This document shows, one piece after another, positions 13,769 to 25,159 of a stretch of DNA of 64,000 nt. The position numbers and the translations under genes were made by a program. The stretch is taken from contig JAYKKI010000006.1 in the NCBI GenBank assembly GCA_039881145.1, positions 22,318,501 through 22,382,500 on the forward strand, in the 5' to 3' direction. Numbering within the stretch: position 1 is the first letter of the stretch; every line of letters begins with the position of its first letter. The notes under the pieces were generated by a model. It saw only the letters and a list, made by a program, of their open reading frames with translations. It made no database searches and had not been told where the DNA came from. The DNA comes from Druceiella hillmani (taxonomy: Eukaryota > Arthropoda > Insecta > Lepidoptera > Hepialidae).

Positions 13769-14002
13769 TGACAGAAATATTTAACCGGTATCGACTTGGA
13801 TTTGGGCATACCGCATTTTATGAGCGTGTGTGTTGTACGGGTAATTAAATGTGTTATTACAAAATTAAACAAGAACTTTATTGAGTTTACGGGTACACAT
13901 CAAACAAAAATCCGAAGATGGCGAAGTTTTCGTGAAATGTTACTTGTACTACAAGAAATAGAAGAGTGTGAAATATCAATATCACCATGCCTCATTGTAC
14001 AA
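13769..14002 (+). other. Candidate coding exon or coding relic, unrecognised
   Basis: This is an exon-like patch that is less A+T-rich than its flanks. The reading frame starting at 13796 stays open for 82 codons and carries a basic, then acidic amphipathic stretch (KIRRWRSFREMLLVLQEIEE) unlike the Ile/Tyr/Asn-rich chance frames around it. A good 5' splice-site match (GTGAGT) begins at 14003, and an acceptor-like TTTGACAG ends at 13768. A second frame over the first half also reads sensibly (NRYRLGFGHTAF) and would imply a frameshift. I do not recognise the protein. It could be a real internal exon, a broken gene copy or chance. Confidence 0.25.
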
Positions 14003-14044
14003 GTGAGTGCACATGTATTTGTTTATATAAAACATTGTGGTTAA

Positions 14045-14892
14045 TGACAAGTTACATATCTTATCATTTCGTTAGACACCAGATCTAATGACTGCTGAAT
14101 TTAATTAAAGATGTGTTTAATATAGATTTAGAAGAATTATACTACCATTAGACATCATATTGCAATAAAAAAATTTACATAAAATATACTAACTTTTATT
14201 ATCAGTGAAACATGTTTTTAAATTATTTTGTTAAAGTGTTTATGTAAAAAACTTTTGACTATGTTTAAAAAAATCATGCTAAATGTAAATTTATTTTTCC
14301 CAATGTCCTCGCCTCTAAACGTGTCTAACACATTTTTATTTTTACTATGTCATTTGTTGCATTGTTTTACAGGTACTCATTACATAAGGGTTTCTCTCTG
14401 ATACAATGACCTACATTGCATTTTGTAATAAACACTTTTTCGTATTTATTATATTTACTGTGTATGATAAAAGTTTCATACGATGCTGAAAGCATGTATT
14501 TATTAAAATAATAATATAATTCAAAAGCAACTTAATAATAAGCAAACATAATTCCCATTTCCTATCACACCTAAAAACACTAAACAACGATTATGTGGTT
14601 CAAGCTCTTTTAAACCTATCAAACTTATCAAAATACTTTTTTATTACAATAATTGCTAGGTTTGGTGCAAACTTCAATTAAAAAAAAAGGGAAATAAAAT
14701 TTCTTATGAACTGTAGTATACCCAACTGTTTATGTTTATTTTAATATTAAATCAACGAAACAGTGAAATCCATAACAAGAAAATATTGAATTAAGGCATT
14801 CAACCTTCAACCTTTACATTAATACGAATAGAAATAAATGTACCAAATGTATATTATTTTTGATATGTTATTGCAAATGTAACGATCATTAA
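14045..14892. other. A+T-rich DNA with no supported gene
   Basis: There is no recognisable signal in this stretch on either strand. Confidence 0.55.
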
Positions 14893-14955
14893 AAGAGGTT
14901 CATTTCCAACAAAAGTTAAATGGATAACCTAACTTTTGTTGGGAATGAACCTCTT
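14893..14955. repeat. 26 bp inverted repeat hairpin with 11 base loop
   Basis: The arm AAGAGGTTCATTTCCAACAA and six further bases (14893-14918) is complementary to 14930-14955 at 25 of 26 positions. The single mismatch would be a G-U wobble in RNA. The length is compatible with a small RNA hairpin, but near-perfect arms are equally typical of template-switch inverted duplications or a tiny MITE. Confidence 0.85.
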
Positions 14956-15598
14956 GATATAGTTATGTCAACTTTACTTGTGATTTTACCTTCAATTTAT
15001 TGAACAAATATCATCCACCTGGGTCGTATTTAATACAATACATACATTTGCGTAAGTTCAATTGTGAATACCTAAATATAGTTGCGCTAATATCATATAA
15101 AGATATCGTGTTTTTCGCCATGATGTAGTCAGCTGTACTCGAAAATTCTTCATTGAATTAAAACTAAGGCAAAGAAACTGAAATTCTGTGTTTATTACTG
15201 TAAACAATACACTAATTTATCGATTATGCATTTTCATCAATTTTCAAATATCCTCAATAGCATTTTTAGAAGATGACTGCTTTTGCGGACCATAATAATT
15301 TAATTAAATGGTTTGCTGTCTGTCATTTTATAAACTTGGTTTTCATAAGTTTAGATTTCTATGCTGACTTCCAATTGTGGTAGCTATCTTTAAAAAATGG
15401 TAGATAAATTATAAGAAGAATATATATTCGGTTTACTTAACTAATATTAAGAGCGAAATGTCATTTAAAATTCTCTTTATTTTCGTACTAATATTTTTAC
15501 TATTGTAATTATACTAAAATATTTGAGTTTCTTAAATAAATTACGTGATATTAAAATACGATGTATGTGGCATATAAATATGTCCATGTACGATTAAA

Positions 15599-15814
15599 AT
15601 GTTTCGTAACGCCACAAGTTTCCTTACAAAAACGGTAAAGAAGAAAGCCCATAATATGAGATTTCAATATAGTCTTTGTCTCTTATCAATGCTGGTTTTC
15701 TCAGAAATAATACTTGCTAATCAATTAAAAATTGATAGATATATAATTTTCTTATCTGAAAGTAGGCCGGATATTAAAATTTTAAATTTTTTTTCATCTT
15801 TAGTGGAGAGTTAA
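15599..15814 (+). other. Small open frame with signal-peptide-like start (doubtful)
   Basis: This is a 71-codon frame. From the internal Met at 15656 the peptide begins MRFQYSLCLLSMLVFSEIIL and continues ANQ, which has the layout of a cleavable signal peptide: basic residue, hydrophobic core, Ala before a polar segment. The remaining part is only about 30 residues with no cysteine pattern or family resemblance. Hydrophobic peptides arise often by chance in A+T-rich DNA, so this is a weak candidate for a small secreted protein or first exon. Confidence 0.15.
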
Positions 15815-17212
15815 AAATGGCGGAAGGCCGAGAAATTTTAATTGCTTTAAGCAATCCGAGTAGAGCGTCACAAGAATGAAACGTCGTTGCTTTAAACAGA
15901 GCGTCAAATGAAATAAATTAATTTCAGCTTACATATTTTTTCACGTATTAGGAAAAATAATTTCAAACCAAAGAAACTGTGATACACTCTAACTAAAGCG
16001 AATCTCTTGAACTTGTAAGTTTCACGTAAAATCACAAAGAATCTGTGTAATTTATATTATACCACTTATTTTTAATAACATATACGTATACATACATATA
16101 TTTTATTACATTTTTATAATTTATTTCATATCTTATTACAATTTTATATTTTATTGCAATCACTATACCCCAAAAATAAAAAAAAATCGTTTGTCATTTT
16201 TGTTAGAAATCTTATTTTTAATTAATATATAAATAATTAGTACTTCTATTATTAATATATTTTCTATTCCAAAAATTACTTCGAACTTTACAATAAACAG
16301 AATCGCATGAATCCATTGATCCGTAAGGTGACGTGTTGAAATACATCACAATTCTTAACACATTCGTATTGGATCTTACTAGAAAAAATTGAATATTGTC
16401 AGTTTTATTTTTTTAAGTAAATAATGAAAATAATCCTACGCGACATTTTAGCAATAAGTATTAAAACTATTTTTCATGTGGATTTGACCTTATCATTGAT
16501 CAATTCTTATTCATTATTCATGTAACGTAGTTATTATAAGTCATAATTAATACTAACAATCTATTGTGCCTTGTATGATTAATAATTATTTAACTTACCT
16601 TAACAATTAATTAAGGAAAATTTATATGCAACACATAGAAATTATACATTTAAGCTAACAATAAAGAATTAATATATTTCCAAAACGGACATAAAAAAAA
16701 ATATATAATAATTTTTTTTTATAAATAAATAAATTTGATGAAGTGATATAACTAAAAAAATTATTTTTTTCATTCTGGAATTTTTCTTTTATTTAATTAG
16801 CTATATTTCTGGTAATAAAGTTTTATTAACACTAGCAAAAGTTCTTAAGAATTCACTTACAAGCGAGATCCTATTACGGATTATATATTGATATAACGCT
16901 ACGTTTAATTATTCGATTTCATCTATATCGAATCGAACACGATTTTGTCTACACTTTTTATTTTCGATTTATTTTTATTACAAAGATTTGTCAGCATCAA
17001 TTATTTGCATTTTTTACTAGTATACTCAAATATACTTTATATGGGATTAGATTTTCCTTGTACCATATTATAATATGTTACATATTTTGTTAAAATTATT
17101 ATAGATAGTAAAACCGCACAATGCAAACGACCAACAAAAATTGGCTAGATAATAATCGAAAACAATCAATCTTATGACATTTCATAATTTAACGTGAGTG
17201 GCTAAGAAATAT
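15815..17212. other. A+T-rich DNA with no supported gene
   Basis: Immediately after 15815 there is a short G+C-richer patch in which a GCTTTAA...AGAGCGTCA phrase occurs twice, about 45 bases apart. The remainder, including long poly-A/poly-T stretches at 16690-16790, holds nothing recognisable. Confidence 0.5.
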
Positions 17213-17216
17213 TTAT

Positions 17217-17440
17217 CCTACAAAAGAAATTGGAGCTACTCTGACCGACTTCACTGATCCGAACATTACGAGTTGAAATGCGTTAACGAAGAAAACGATG
17301 GAATATATGACTGAACAGGCACTAGCGGAAACGGCCAATTTATGTAGTAAGTCGGTGAAAAGTAAGCCATCGACCTTACTCTGCAAAAGTCGGCAGTTGG
17401 TGGCTGTTGACTCGCCACTTACTAAAGATTTTTGATGTCC
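17217..17440 (+). pseudogene. Exon-like coding relic, unrecognised
   Basis: This G+C-richer patch reads well in one plus-strand frame: about 19 codons, one TGA, then a stretch that includes MEYMTEQALAETANLCSKS and KSRQLVAVDSPLTKDF before a stop. The residue mix (Thr, Ala, Glu, Asp, Ser) is unlike the surrounding chance frames. The opposite strand is also open for 83 codons (17464-17213) with a hydrophobic middle, so strand choice is uncertain. I do not recognise either peptide. It lies just upstream of the first copy of the DIVNNI-type motif at 17481, which hints at one decayed multi-exon locus. Confidence 0.25.
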
Positions 17441-17449
17441 ACAAGCTTT

Positions 17450-17590
17450 GTAATATGAATACATGATGTATTATCATTGAGATATAGTTAATAATATCAA
17501 CATAATTGGAGTAAATATTGTTAGTCTCTGCTCTGTCATGACGAACGCTAACAAAACAATTATCATAACATTCTGACACTGATTTGCAGG
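17450..17590 (+). repeat. Copy 1 of a three-copy coding-like motif (DIVNNI family)
   Basis: Reading from 17481, the frame gives DIVNNINIIGVNIVSLCSVM and then TNANKTIIITF before a stop. It aligns with the copy at 49189 residue by residue over about 30 codons, with mostly conservative replacements (I/V, I/L) and several third-position-only changes. A shorter third copy is at 38697. Homology with the 49 kb copy also extends about 40 bases upstream, through a TATTATCATTGAG / TATTATTATTCAG segment ending in AG, which could be an old splice acceptor. I do not recognise the family. Confidence 0.5.
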
Positions 17591-17599
17591 CATTGTACA

Positions 17600-17870
17600 T
17601 CTTAAAATATATTAATAATATTTAAAAATGTATAAAATAAATTAATAAGTATGTAATAATTATATTTTACGTCTACACCACCGTAACAGATTTAATTAAA
17701 ATTTTGTGTTGAAATAACGTAATGCTTTGGACGATTTACTAATATTCATTAAAATAAGTATCGTAGACATTTAATAAGTTTTCCACAGATAACATTTTGC
17801 CTTTTACGCTATATTATTTAGATGTGAAGTTCAAGGAAAATTAAAAGGTTTTTGAAAATGTATAAAATTA
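17600..17870. other. A+T-rich DNA, nothing seen
   Basis: No supported feature was found in this interval. Confidence 0.55.
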
Positions 17871-17874
17871 GTAA

Positions 17875-17985
17875 CGCCCATTTCAGTGACGTCCGGCGCG
17901 AATTAAGTATTCGTACATGAGGAAAGCGCAACGGCACAGTCACCCGCAAAGGGGCGGAGAGGAGTAGGAGTATAAATTTTACATT
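17875..17985 (+). promoter_or_regulatory. G+C-rich island with promoter-like elements (speculative)
   Basis: This is the sharpest G+C-rich island in the first 20 kb. It holds GTGACGTCCGGCGCG, containing a CRE-like TGACGTCC, then GGGGCGGAGAGGAG, a GC-box-like run, and about 13-15 bases later TATAAATT, a TATA-like element. The order GC box then TATA is promoter-like on the plus strand, but no downstream coding start is convincing. It may equally be a conserved non-coding element. Confidence 0.2.
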
Positions 17986-17989
17986 GGTT

Positions 17990-19617
17990 CTTTAATTGAG
18001 TTACTACAACCCTTCTTATTTAGAGACTTTTGAAGGAGTACTTATTTACCTATTTCTTTAACATTCCTTTGTCGCTTTGACAGTGTAGATCTTATATAGT
18101 TTTTAGTTTGATCGGCAACAAGAGATTTTGAATTTCGAATTACGTAAATAAATATTCTTTTATTGTTTTGGTTCTTAGGACATGTAGTGTAGTTACGTTT
18201 TTTTTTGGTAAATTGTGGTTGTTTAGAACTAATACTTATTTTATTCTTATTATTTTTATTTAAATTTCTATAGATTGTTTTTAAGGATATTTTTCTATTG
18301 CCTTAACTTCAAGGCTAAATTTTCAGCTGCGTAGGCGACTAAATTTTGCTCTTTGCGATAGCGCAGACAAAATATTTAATGTCAAGAAATTATGCACAAA
18401 ATGTTGGACAGACAGTAGCCGTTAAAATTCACAAAAAATATATTCAATTAATAATCACAATTTTTAGGTGAATTTATTTACATATTATATATACGACTAA
18501 CCCGATTAATGATGATTTTTTTATGTTATTATACTTTATTTAATCAAAACCTGAGTGTTATGTTCGTAAAAGAAAAAATTAAGAATTCATCAAAGAACTT
18601 AACTATACCCATAAGAAGTCAGGAGCAATCCATTAGTCACAAATAAAAATAAAAATTAAATTGATAATCATATCGCTTTTATTTTTTATCAATGATAAGT
18701 TTCAAGAAATATTATGCAAAGATGAAATTCATTCATTATTTCTAAAAATAAAAACAGTGCAAAAAGAAAAATTTTAAAAATGTATTTTAAATTTAAATTA
18801 ATCTGCAATATGAACACCATTTTCAATTTATTTACAGTAAGCGATCTTAGTTATATAAGAAAAATGAAAGTATGTTTACGGTTAATTCTAAAAATATTAC
18901 AAGTAAATCTTTCAGTAAAGAACTAGACGAATGGAATCTGAAAAAAGAGAAAAACAGAAAAATTAGGTATGGTAAAACACGAGACGTTTTTGTCATTATG
19001 TATTTACTTCGATTTCTTAAATAAATATTATTACCCTATAAATTATTTAAAATATATAGTTGGTCTGTTGGCATTTTCGAAAAGGTCTACCACCCAAATA
19101 AATGTAAAAGTTGATATCGAGGAATATCTTCATAGAATAAAAAATTGCAAAATTTATATCATCGCATCTCTAAAAAAATTACTAGTATACCGGTATAATA
19201 AAAAAATAAACCGATACATTTATTGAAGTTACGAGTATGGAAAAATAACTTTTGATTAGTTTCAATTCAAACTGTTCAATTATTGCAAGATGTATCATAG
19301 AGCGTTTCGGCTGAATCGATTTTTTAAAGCAAAATTGCTAGTAAGTGGTAACACTTTCCTGTCCACTTTTCTCTTTACAGTTCTAGAACTTTTTACTTTC
19401 TTTAGGATAAAAAAGAAAACTCATAAAGAAAATAGTCTAATCGGCATTAGCAGTTAAGCAGTTGACTAAATAAATAAAAGTTTACTTGGTCTTCGTGGTT
19501 TTAGGTTATATCTTACGTTGTGTACATTTAAATAATTCTTTTACTCGTATTGCATATTCTACATTAATAAAGAATCACATTCAGAATCAATCTCCTATAC
19601 GTGAAAAAAAATTAAAA
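17990..19617. other. A+T-rich DNA with no supported gene
   Basis: There are no recognisable coding or RNA features. The 85-codon frame at 18969-19226 is Ile/Lys/Tyr-rich with no motif and is within chance expectation. Confidence 0.5.
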
Positions 19618-19704
19618 AACTTCTGTACTTCCAGCAGAGTAGTTACTAAACTTTGTATTAAGATATAAAGTTTAGTTTACTACTTTGCTGGAAGTACCGA
19701 AGTA
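19618..19704. repeat. ~41 bp imperfect inverted repeat, 4 base loop
   Basis: The left arm (from about 19618, containing GTACTTCCAGCAGAGTAGT) pairs with the right arm ending near 19704 (containing ACTACTTTGCTGGAAGTAC) with only a few mismatches and one or two single-base bulges. A stem of about 40 bp with a tiny loop is too long and regular for chance. Candidates are a foldback remnant, a template-switch duplication or a pre-miRNA-like hairpin. Confidence 0.8.
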
Positions 19705-19959
19705 TTTTTATTTTTAAAAAAAATTTTTAAGTTGAATGTATCCACTGAAAATAATAGACATAAATATCTGAGCACAAAATATTAAATGAAAATATTCGAC
19801 TCAACTTGGACCAATTTTATTTGTACCTTTCTTATATATCTCCACAACGGATGAGAAAATTTCTGAAAATTTTATTCAATATGTCCAGTCAAATATACAT
19901 ATATCTAGAAACGCACATACAGTCACAAAACGGGAAAATTAAAAAAAAACCGTAATACT

Positions 19960-20395
19960 ATGTTTTTGTGTACTTACTTGAGTCCATCTCAAACATAATC
20001 GAATCTCCCATTTGTGGACTTTGTGAAATATAAATTTGATATCCTTTTGAATCATTAAATTCTTTTATGATTTAAAAGGGTCGCAGTATAAAATTTACAT
20101 TTATTACATAATTACCTACCTCAAAATACTTCATTAATAACATAACTACCTATCTCAAAATGGTTTACATTTCAAAGTTTTTTAGTCCTAAATTCCTTAA
20201 TATTAGGTAATTGATAAACACAATGCAATATCTTTACATGATAACATTCATTTTTTAAATATTTTTCTTGAATCCAAATTTTTTCTGCTAGTCCATATTA
20301 AACGTAATCGAGGTTCGAACATATGGGCTTTGTGAAATTTAAATTTGATACTGCGACAAAATTTCGAATCATTAAATTCTTTATTAGATCCCATT
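19960..20395. repeat. Diverged tandem duplication, ~310 bp period
   Basis: The segment at 19981-20075 (AGTCCATCTCAAACATAATC ... CTTTGTGAAATATAAATTTG ... GAATCATTAAATTCTTT) recurs at 20290-20387 with substitutions and a small insertion. Between them is a second small repeat of about 37 bases (ATTACCTACCTCAAAATA / AACTACCTATCTCAAAATG, 20104-20165). Together this is an old local duplication; no coding sense is evident. Confidence 0.7.
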
Positions 20396-21972
20396 TTTAA
20401 AATAGTATACATTAAATATATACCTATAAAATACAGTACTAATGTATAATAAACTTTGCGTAATTTTTGGTAGTGTTCAAGAAAACCAAAGACTCAATAC
20501 GACTCACTCTTTAAATAGAGATGCTCGCATCCAGCCGCATCGAAATTAAATAGCAACGCTAACAATATGTTACCAGTACGAAGACTTCAGCAAGAAAGTA
20601 ATTAAATGAACGGATTTAATTTCGCCCGAAATTCGTTGGCCTTCATACAATTTACTCGCTCCTCTCGGCTTTTCATTATCTTTGAGTCAAAAGAAGGCTC
20701 AGCTTTCCTAGCCTGTTATTTTTCCTTTAATGATAAGAATGTCTAAGATGGAATGTAATAAAATAACAAACTATATCAAGCTACTGATGCATCCAATCAC
20801 AATACAAATTTGACTCGATACAAAAATAAGAAGTCTCAACTTATTGATGGAGGAATAAATACAAGTGTTTGGTTAAAATTTTTCGTACTTAAGTCATATC
20901 GTGAATTGAGTTAACGAAATAACTCTAGACGAATTAATCTAGTTTACTAAGAGAAACTAAGCAGTATCAACAGTAAGGATGTGTTGAACAGCGATAGATT
21001 ATAAAAGTTTCCCTAAGATCGTTTTAAAATATCAACTTTGAAAGGAAAACTGTCACCTTTAAAAATCAAAAATACTATATCTAACCCTCATATATTTAAC
21101 CAAAAGTATTTTAATTGTGGTGAAATATGCTATGGTGAAATAACCTGGTTTACAAATCTACGCTTATAACAAAAATGCCCCGGCTTTCCTAGAACAAACC
21201 ATACTTTATTCACAAAACCTTGCTCAGCACAGAAAACAAACAGATTGTTTCTTTTTGAATAAGCTCCTGCCCTGCATAACGTATAGCAATTTACTTTTTT
21301 CACGGACCAAGTTCAATATTTCTCGCACGTATAATTTCTGCAAAACGATACACGTAATTCATTTTGTCAATGTAATTAATTTGATAAAAAATACTCGCAT
21401 GTTAAATTCAATTTTACATCTATTTACTATGTGCTTTCAATTTTATTTTTAATTGTATTCTTAAATTCTTTAACTCAATGTGCTTTGCAGTTATCTATAT
21501 ACAATAATTAGATTTTATAATTACAATATTGATTTCCCATTATACTTGTCAAAGGTAATACCAATTTAAATATGTGGTTTTTTTCTTTTTAGAGTTGCAT
21601 ATACAAAGACGTTTCGTATCTTTAAAATTTCAACAGAACCTTATCATTGTGACAAAATTATCTTTATCCTAGCAAGCTGAATAATGTTTTTATAAATATC
21701 TCATAAACTCGTGTACAAAGGAGGCTGAAGGGGCATTAAAAATGTTTTTCTCACTCAGGTATACGAACTATTGTTGAAAAGAAATGTTTTTGTCAAAGGC
21801 ATCGTAATATATGTTTTTTTTATAATAATGTAATATTCCAAATAAATAGAGAGCCGATTTTAATAATCTTTATATGACATATATCTTAAAAATGTCAATA
21901 AAAAGGAAGCTGTAATTTATATTCAAAATTACACTGTGATTAAAAACATTACAAATATTGTAGTTAATAAAC

Positions 21973-21975
<3 letters not shown>
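20396..21975. other. A+T-rich DNA; one G+C-richer patch, no gene
   Basis: A patch at about 20510-20700 is noticeably less A+T-rich (GATTTAATTTCGCCCGAAAT, CTCGCTCCTCTCGGCTTTTC) and could be a conserved non-coding element. No reading frame through it is sustained. The rest shows nothing I can support. Confidence 0.45.
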
Positions 21976-22064
<89 letters not shown>

Positions 22065-22069
22065 TATAT
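21976..22069. repeat. (TA)n microsatellite
   Basis: This is a nearly pure TA tract with one C interruption around 22017 and an AA near the end. The 91-codon minus-strand frame over it is a repeat artefact. Confidence 0.97.
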
Positions 22070-23748
22070 GCAATAAGTTTATAAACATTTTTAAAACAAT
22101 AAAGAATAATTTAAAAAATGTATATATCTCAAATAGCGAAGACATATAGTATGGTGAAAAAATAATATTAATATTATTATAAGAAACACTAAATGCCCTT
22201 ATTTTTTAAACTTTTCTACATTCTCAAGTGTGTTCGGAACTTTCTTAGTCTGAATTCTACTTTTTTAAAGGAGCCTATTGTCATACAAAATATTATATAT
22301 ATGATCTAGTCACATACAAAATATTACATTACCATTTCTGTTCCAAGCATAATATACAAATAAACGTAATATTTTACTAAGCACCTAAAATATCCTGTCA
22401 CAAAAAAAATTAATTGATATGGCATGCGGAATACTGATTCGAATTAGATAAACTCTAAGGCCAAATAATAACGCCATGAGAAACAAACTTTTCAAATTGT
22501 GTTGGTACAGTCCGCTGTAATAATTTTTTTATCGCACTTACGAATAGAGTCGGTACAGTTCTTGCTATAACACATTCAATTGTGAAGAGAGTTGTTCGTT
22601 TTTAAATATCGTCGTAGCACTTAAAATGACACTAAATAGTCGATGAACTGTAGAGGTAATTAATCATTACTCTTATGAAGTAAATTCAAAGTTTCAAATC
22701 TATACAAGAGAATGCTTTCCTTATAGTATTTCATTTTAATGCCTAATATGACATCGGAAATTAATCTTTATAGTACGCCTGCTTTTTAGGTTTTCATAGC
22801 CAGATAACTAAAGAGGAAACCTTATTACTTCATTATATTAGCGTTTTCGTTTTTATGTATAGCAAAATTATGATAAAATTCTATGATAATATGATATAGT
22901 AAAATTCTATTAAAGTTTCATATGATATATATGATTATTTGTGAAGTACCTCTTTATGCATTGCATTTGGTAATAAAATTTATCACGGACACTGTACATC
23001 GAGGTCTCATTGAAGTGATGTTTTAAAATGAAATCAAAATTATCTGAAATATTTTCAAATAAGATATACGTTAAGTTATTGGAAAATATCAGAACTCAAA
23101 ACGTTTTACAATACCATCGTGTGTCTCTCTAAATTTGTATCGTCTACGTTTAAAATGTCATAAATATCGGGATGACGGAATTTGTCATTCATTACGAAGT
23201 TATTAATTTCATTCATTACAAAGTAATATTGTATTTATAAGATATAGGAGCCCGAGTCATTTCCGTTACGCCTTTAATATATATGCTAGGTAAGTAGGTA
23301 GTAACAAAGCAATAAAAGTAGCAATATTTGTAACATTGTTTACTTTTTATTTTTAGAGATTAAACTTTTATATGTACAGTCAAGTGCGTAACGAAATCCT
23401 TAAAGTTTCAATTCTATGCTTACTTGAAAGGTTTATTTATGTTTGATTAATTTCTAATTTAAGTTTTTAAATAACTTAATCTTTTAAAACAAATTTCAAA
23501 AGTGTTATTTTATAACACCTTAAATGTAAAGTGTACAATCTTAAAAACATTTCGAATTGAATGTCTGTTCTGATTCAATTCTTCATAAGCCAATGTCAAT
23601 TTGTTGAGCACTTATGCAAGCATCTCTCCGTACAAACAAAGATTTAAGGGATCTCCAATTTCATATGGCCTCCAAGTTATGATAGTTTTATAAACTATTA
23701 CAGAATTTAAAAAAAAATTAACAAAAAATATTGTATTTTAATCGCAGT
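22070..23748. other. A+T-rich DNA with no supported gene
   Basis: Nothing recognisable is seen on either strand. There are a few short internal duplications, such as CATACAAAATATTA twice near 22283-22328 and CATTCATTAC twice near 23190-23220. Confidence 0.5.
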
Positions 23749-23800
23749 GAGGACAGCACTTCCGTCCTCTACGTCGTGGTTCGAATACTTACGTTAATAA
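23738..23800 (+). repeat. Possible tRNA-like/SINE relic (weak)
   Basis: A stem GAGGAC/GTCCTC with a 9 base loop (23749-23769) resembles an anticodon arm. It is followed by GTGGTTCGAATAC, close to a polymerase III B box (GGTTCGANTCC) at 23778-23788. I could not find a convincing A box or acceptor stem, so this is at most a fragment of a tRNA-derived repeat. Confidence 0.2.
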
Positions 23801-25100
23801 ATTAAAGCTTCGGTGAAGCTTCGAAAGCAGGTATTTTTTTTCTAATGTCGACTGTGTTCATAACGACTAAAATTTTATATTTTAGCTGGAGGTTTTATGC
23901 CATTTTCTAGTACTATAAAATCGTTTTCATTTGCCTAAAGTTAGAAATTTGGAATTCGGTGTACCTTAACTATATGTCACTCTTTAAACATAAAATACAT
24001 GTAAACATTTTCCAAAATTTCGGTAAAATGAGAGGTTGTTAAAAAATTCATTAAACCTATTATTTTTGATCTCAATTAAGGTATTAGCATTACAAAACTA
24101 ATTTTGAACGGTAAATTTAATGAAAAAGGCTTTCCAGAGGATTTCAATAAGTTTAGTTGAATAAAAATTAACGGACCAAATGCAAAAGAACTGAGTACAC
24201 TTAAAAATTTATAAACTATTGTTCAAAATTGATAGATTAGAAGTACTCTTAAAAAATTAATTTTTAAATATAGTTTTGGCAATAAAATGGAATACGCGTA
24301 AATATTTACAAACTTTAAAATAAATATGGCTTGAAAGCAATAACTTATTTTCGATCTTAAAAGAGAATTTTTCAAATATGTATATACATTCTTGTCAGTT
24401 GGATAGGGGATATATTACTGGTAGTTGGCTTGTTGCCAACTTGTTAGTTGATTCTCAGGAATATTTTTAAATAGTTATAGAGTAATCTTTTCAGGCACCT
24501 CTTACTTCTGTTTGCCTTTTAGTACTTATTTTCTTATCTGTTTATTTTAACTCTGAATATTTAAAATAAAAGAATGTTTAATTTTGATTAGAGAAAAAGA
24601 AATAAGCAACCTTTCCTTTTCAGCTACTATTTCCAGCCTTAAAAGTAATTTTTTCATTCTCGCACTTGAGTGTACATATAAAAGTTTAATCTCTAAAATT
24701 AAAAAGTAAACAATGTTACATAAAACAATTAAAACAGAAAGTGGTACGAAAATTGAACTGAGAGAGTTTAAATGTTTTTTTTATAAGTCATTGGAAGGAT
24801 TGAGTAATTTAGAGAATATTTGTTAAAAGGTAATTATTGAATCAGAACTTGAAGAAGAAATGGCACAGATTTAGTATCGATGCAAAGTTGTTCGTCAATA
24901 TTTAAGAATAGCTCCGATTGATAGGTATATTTCATTTACTTTCAAAATTTGCCAAATTTAAAATATATCTGTGCAAATATAAAAAAAGTACTGTATGTGC
25001 AAATATTGCAAATACTGCACTGCGTTGCGCGTAGGCTTCTGATTAAAACAAAGGATTGTAGAAATGAGATTTTTAGTAATACTGCTATATTTTATTTTTA
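23801..25100. other. A+T-rich DNA with no supported gene
   Basis: No feature was found. The sequence is low-complexity with frequent A/T homopolymers. Confidence 0.55.
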
Positions 25101-25159
25101 TTATTTTTAGTAATATATAATTATTTTTAGTAATATATAATTATTTTTAGTAATATATA
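25101..25159. repeat. 20 bp tandem repeat x 3
   Basis: TTATTTTTAGTAATATATAA is repeated three times in register, with only the last bases differing. A recent minisatellite expansion. Confidence 0.9.
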
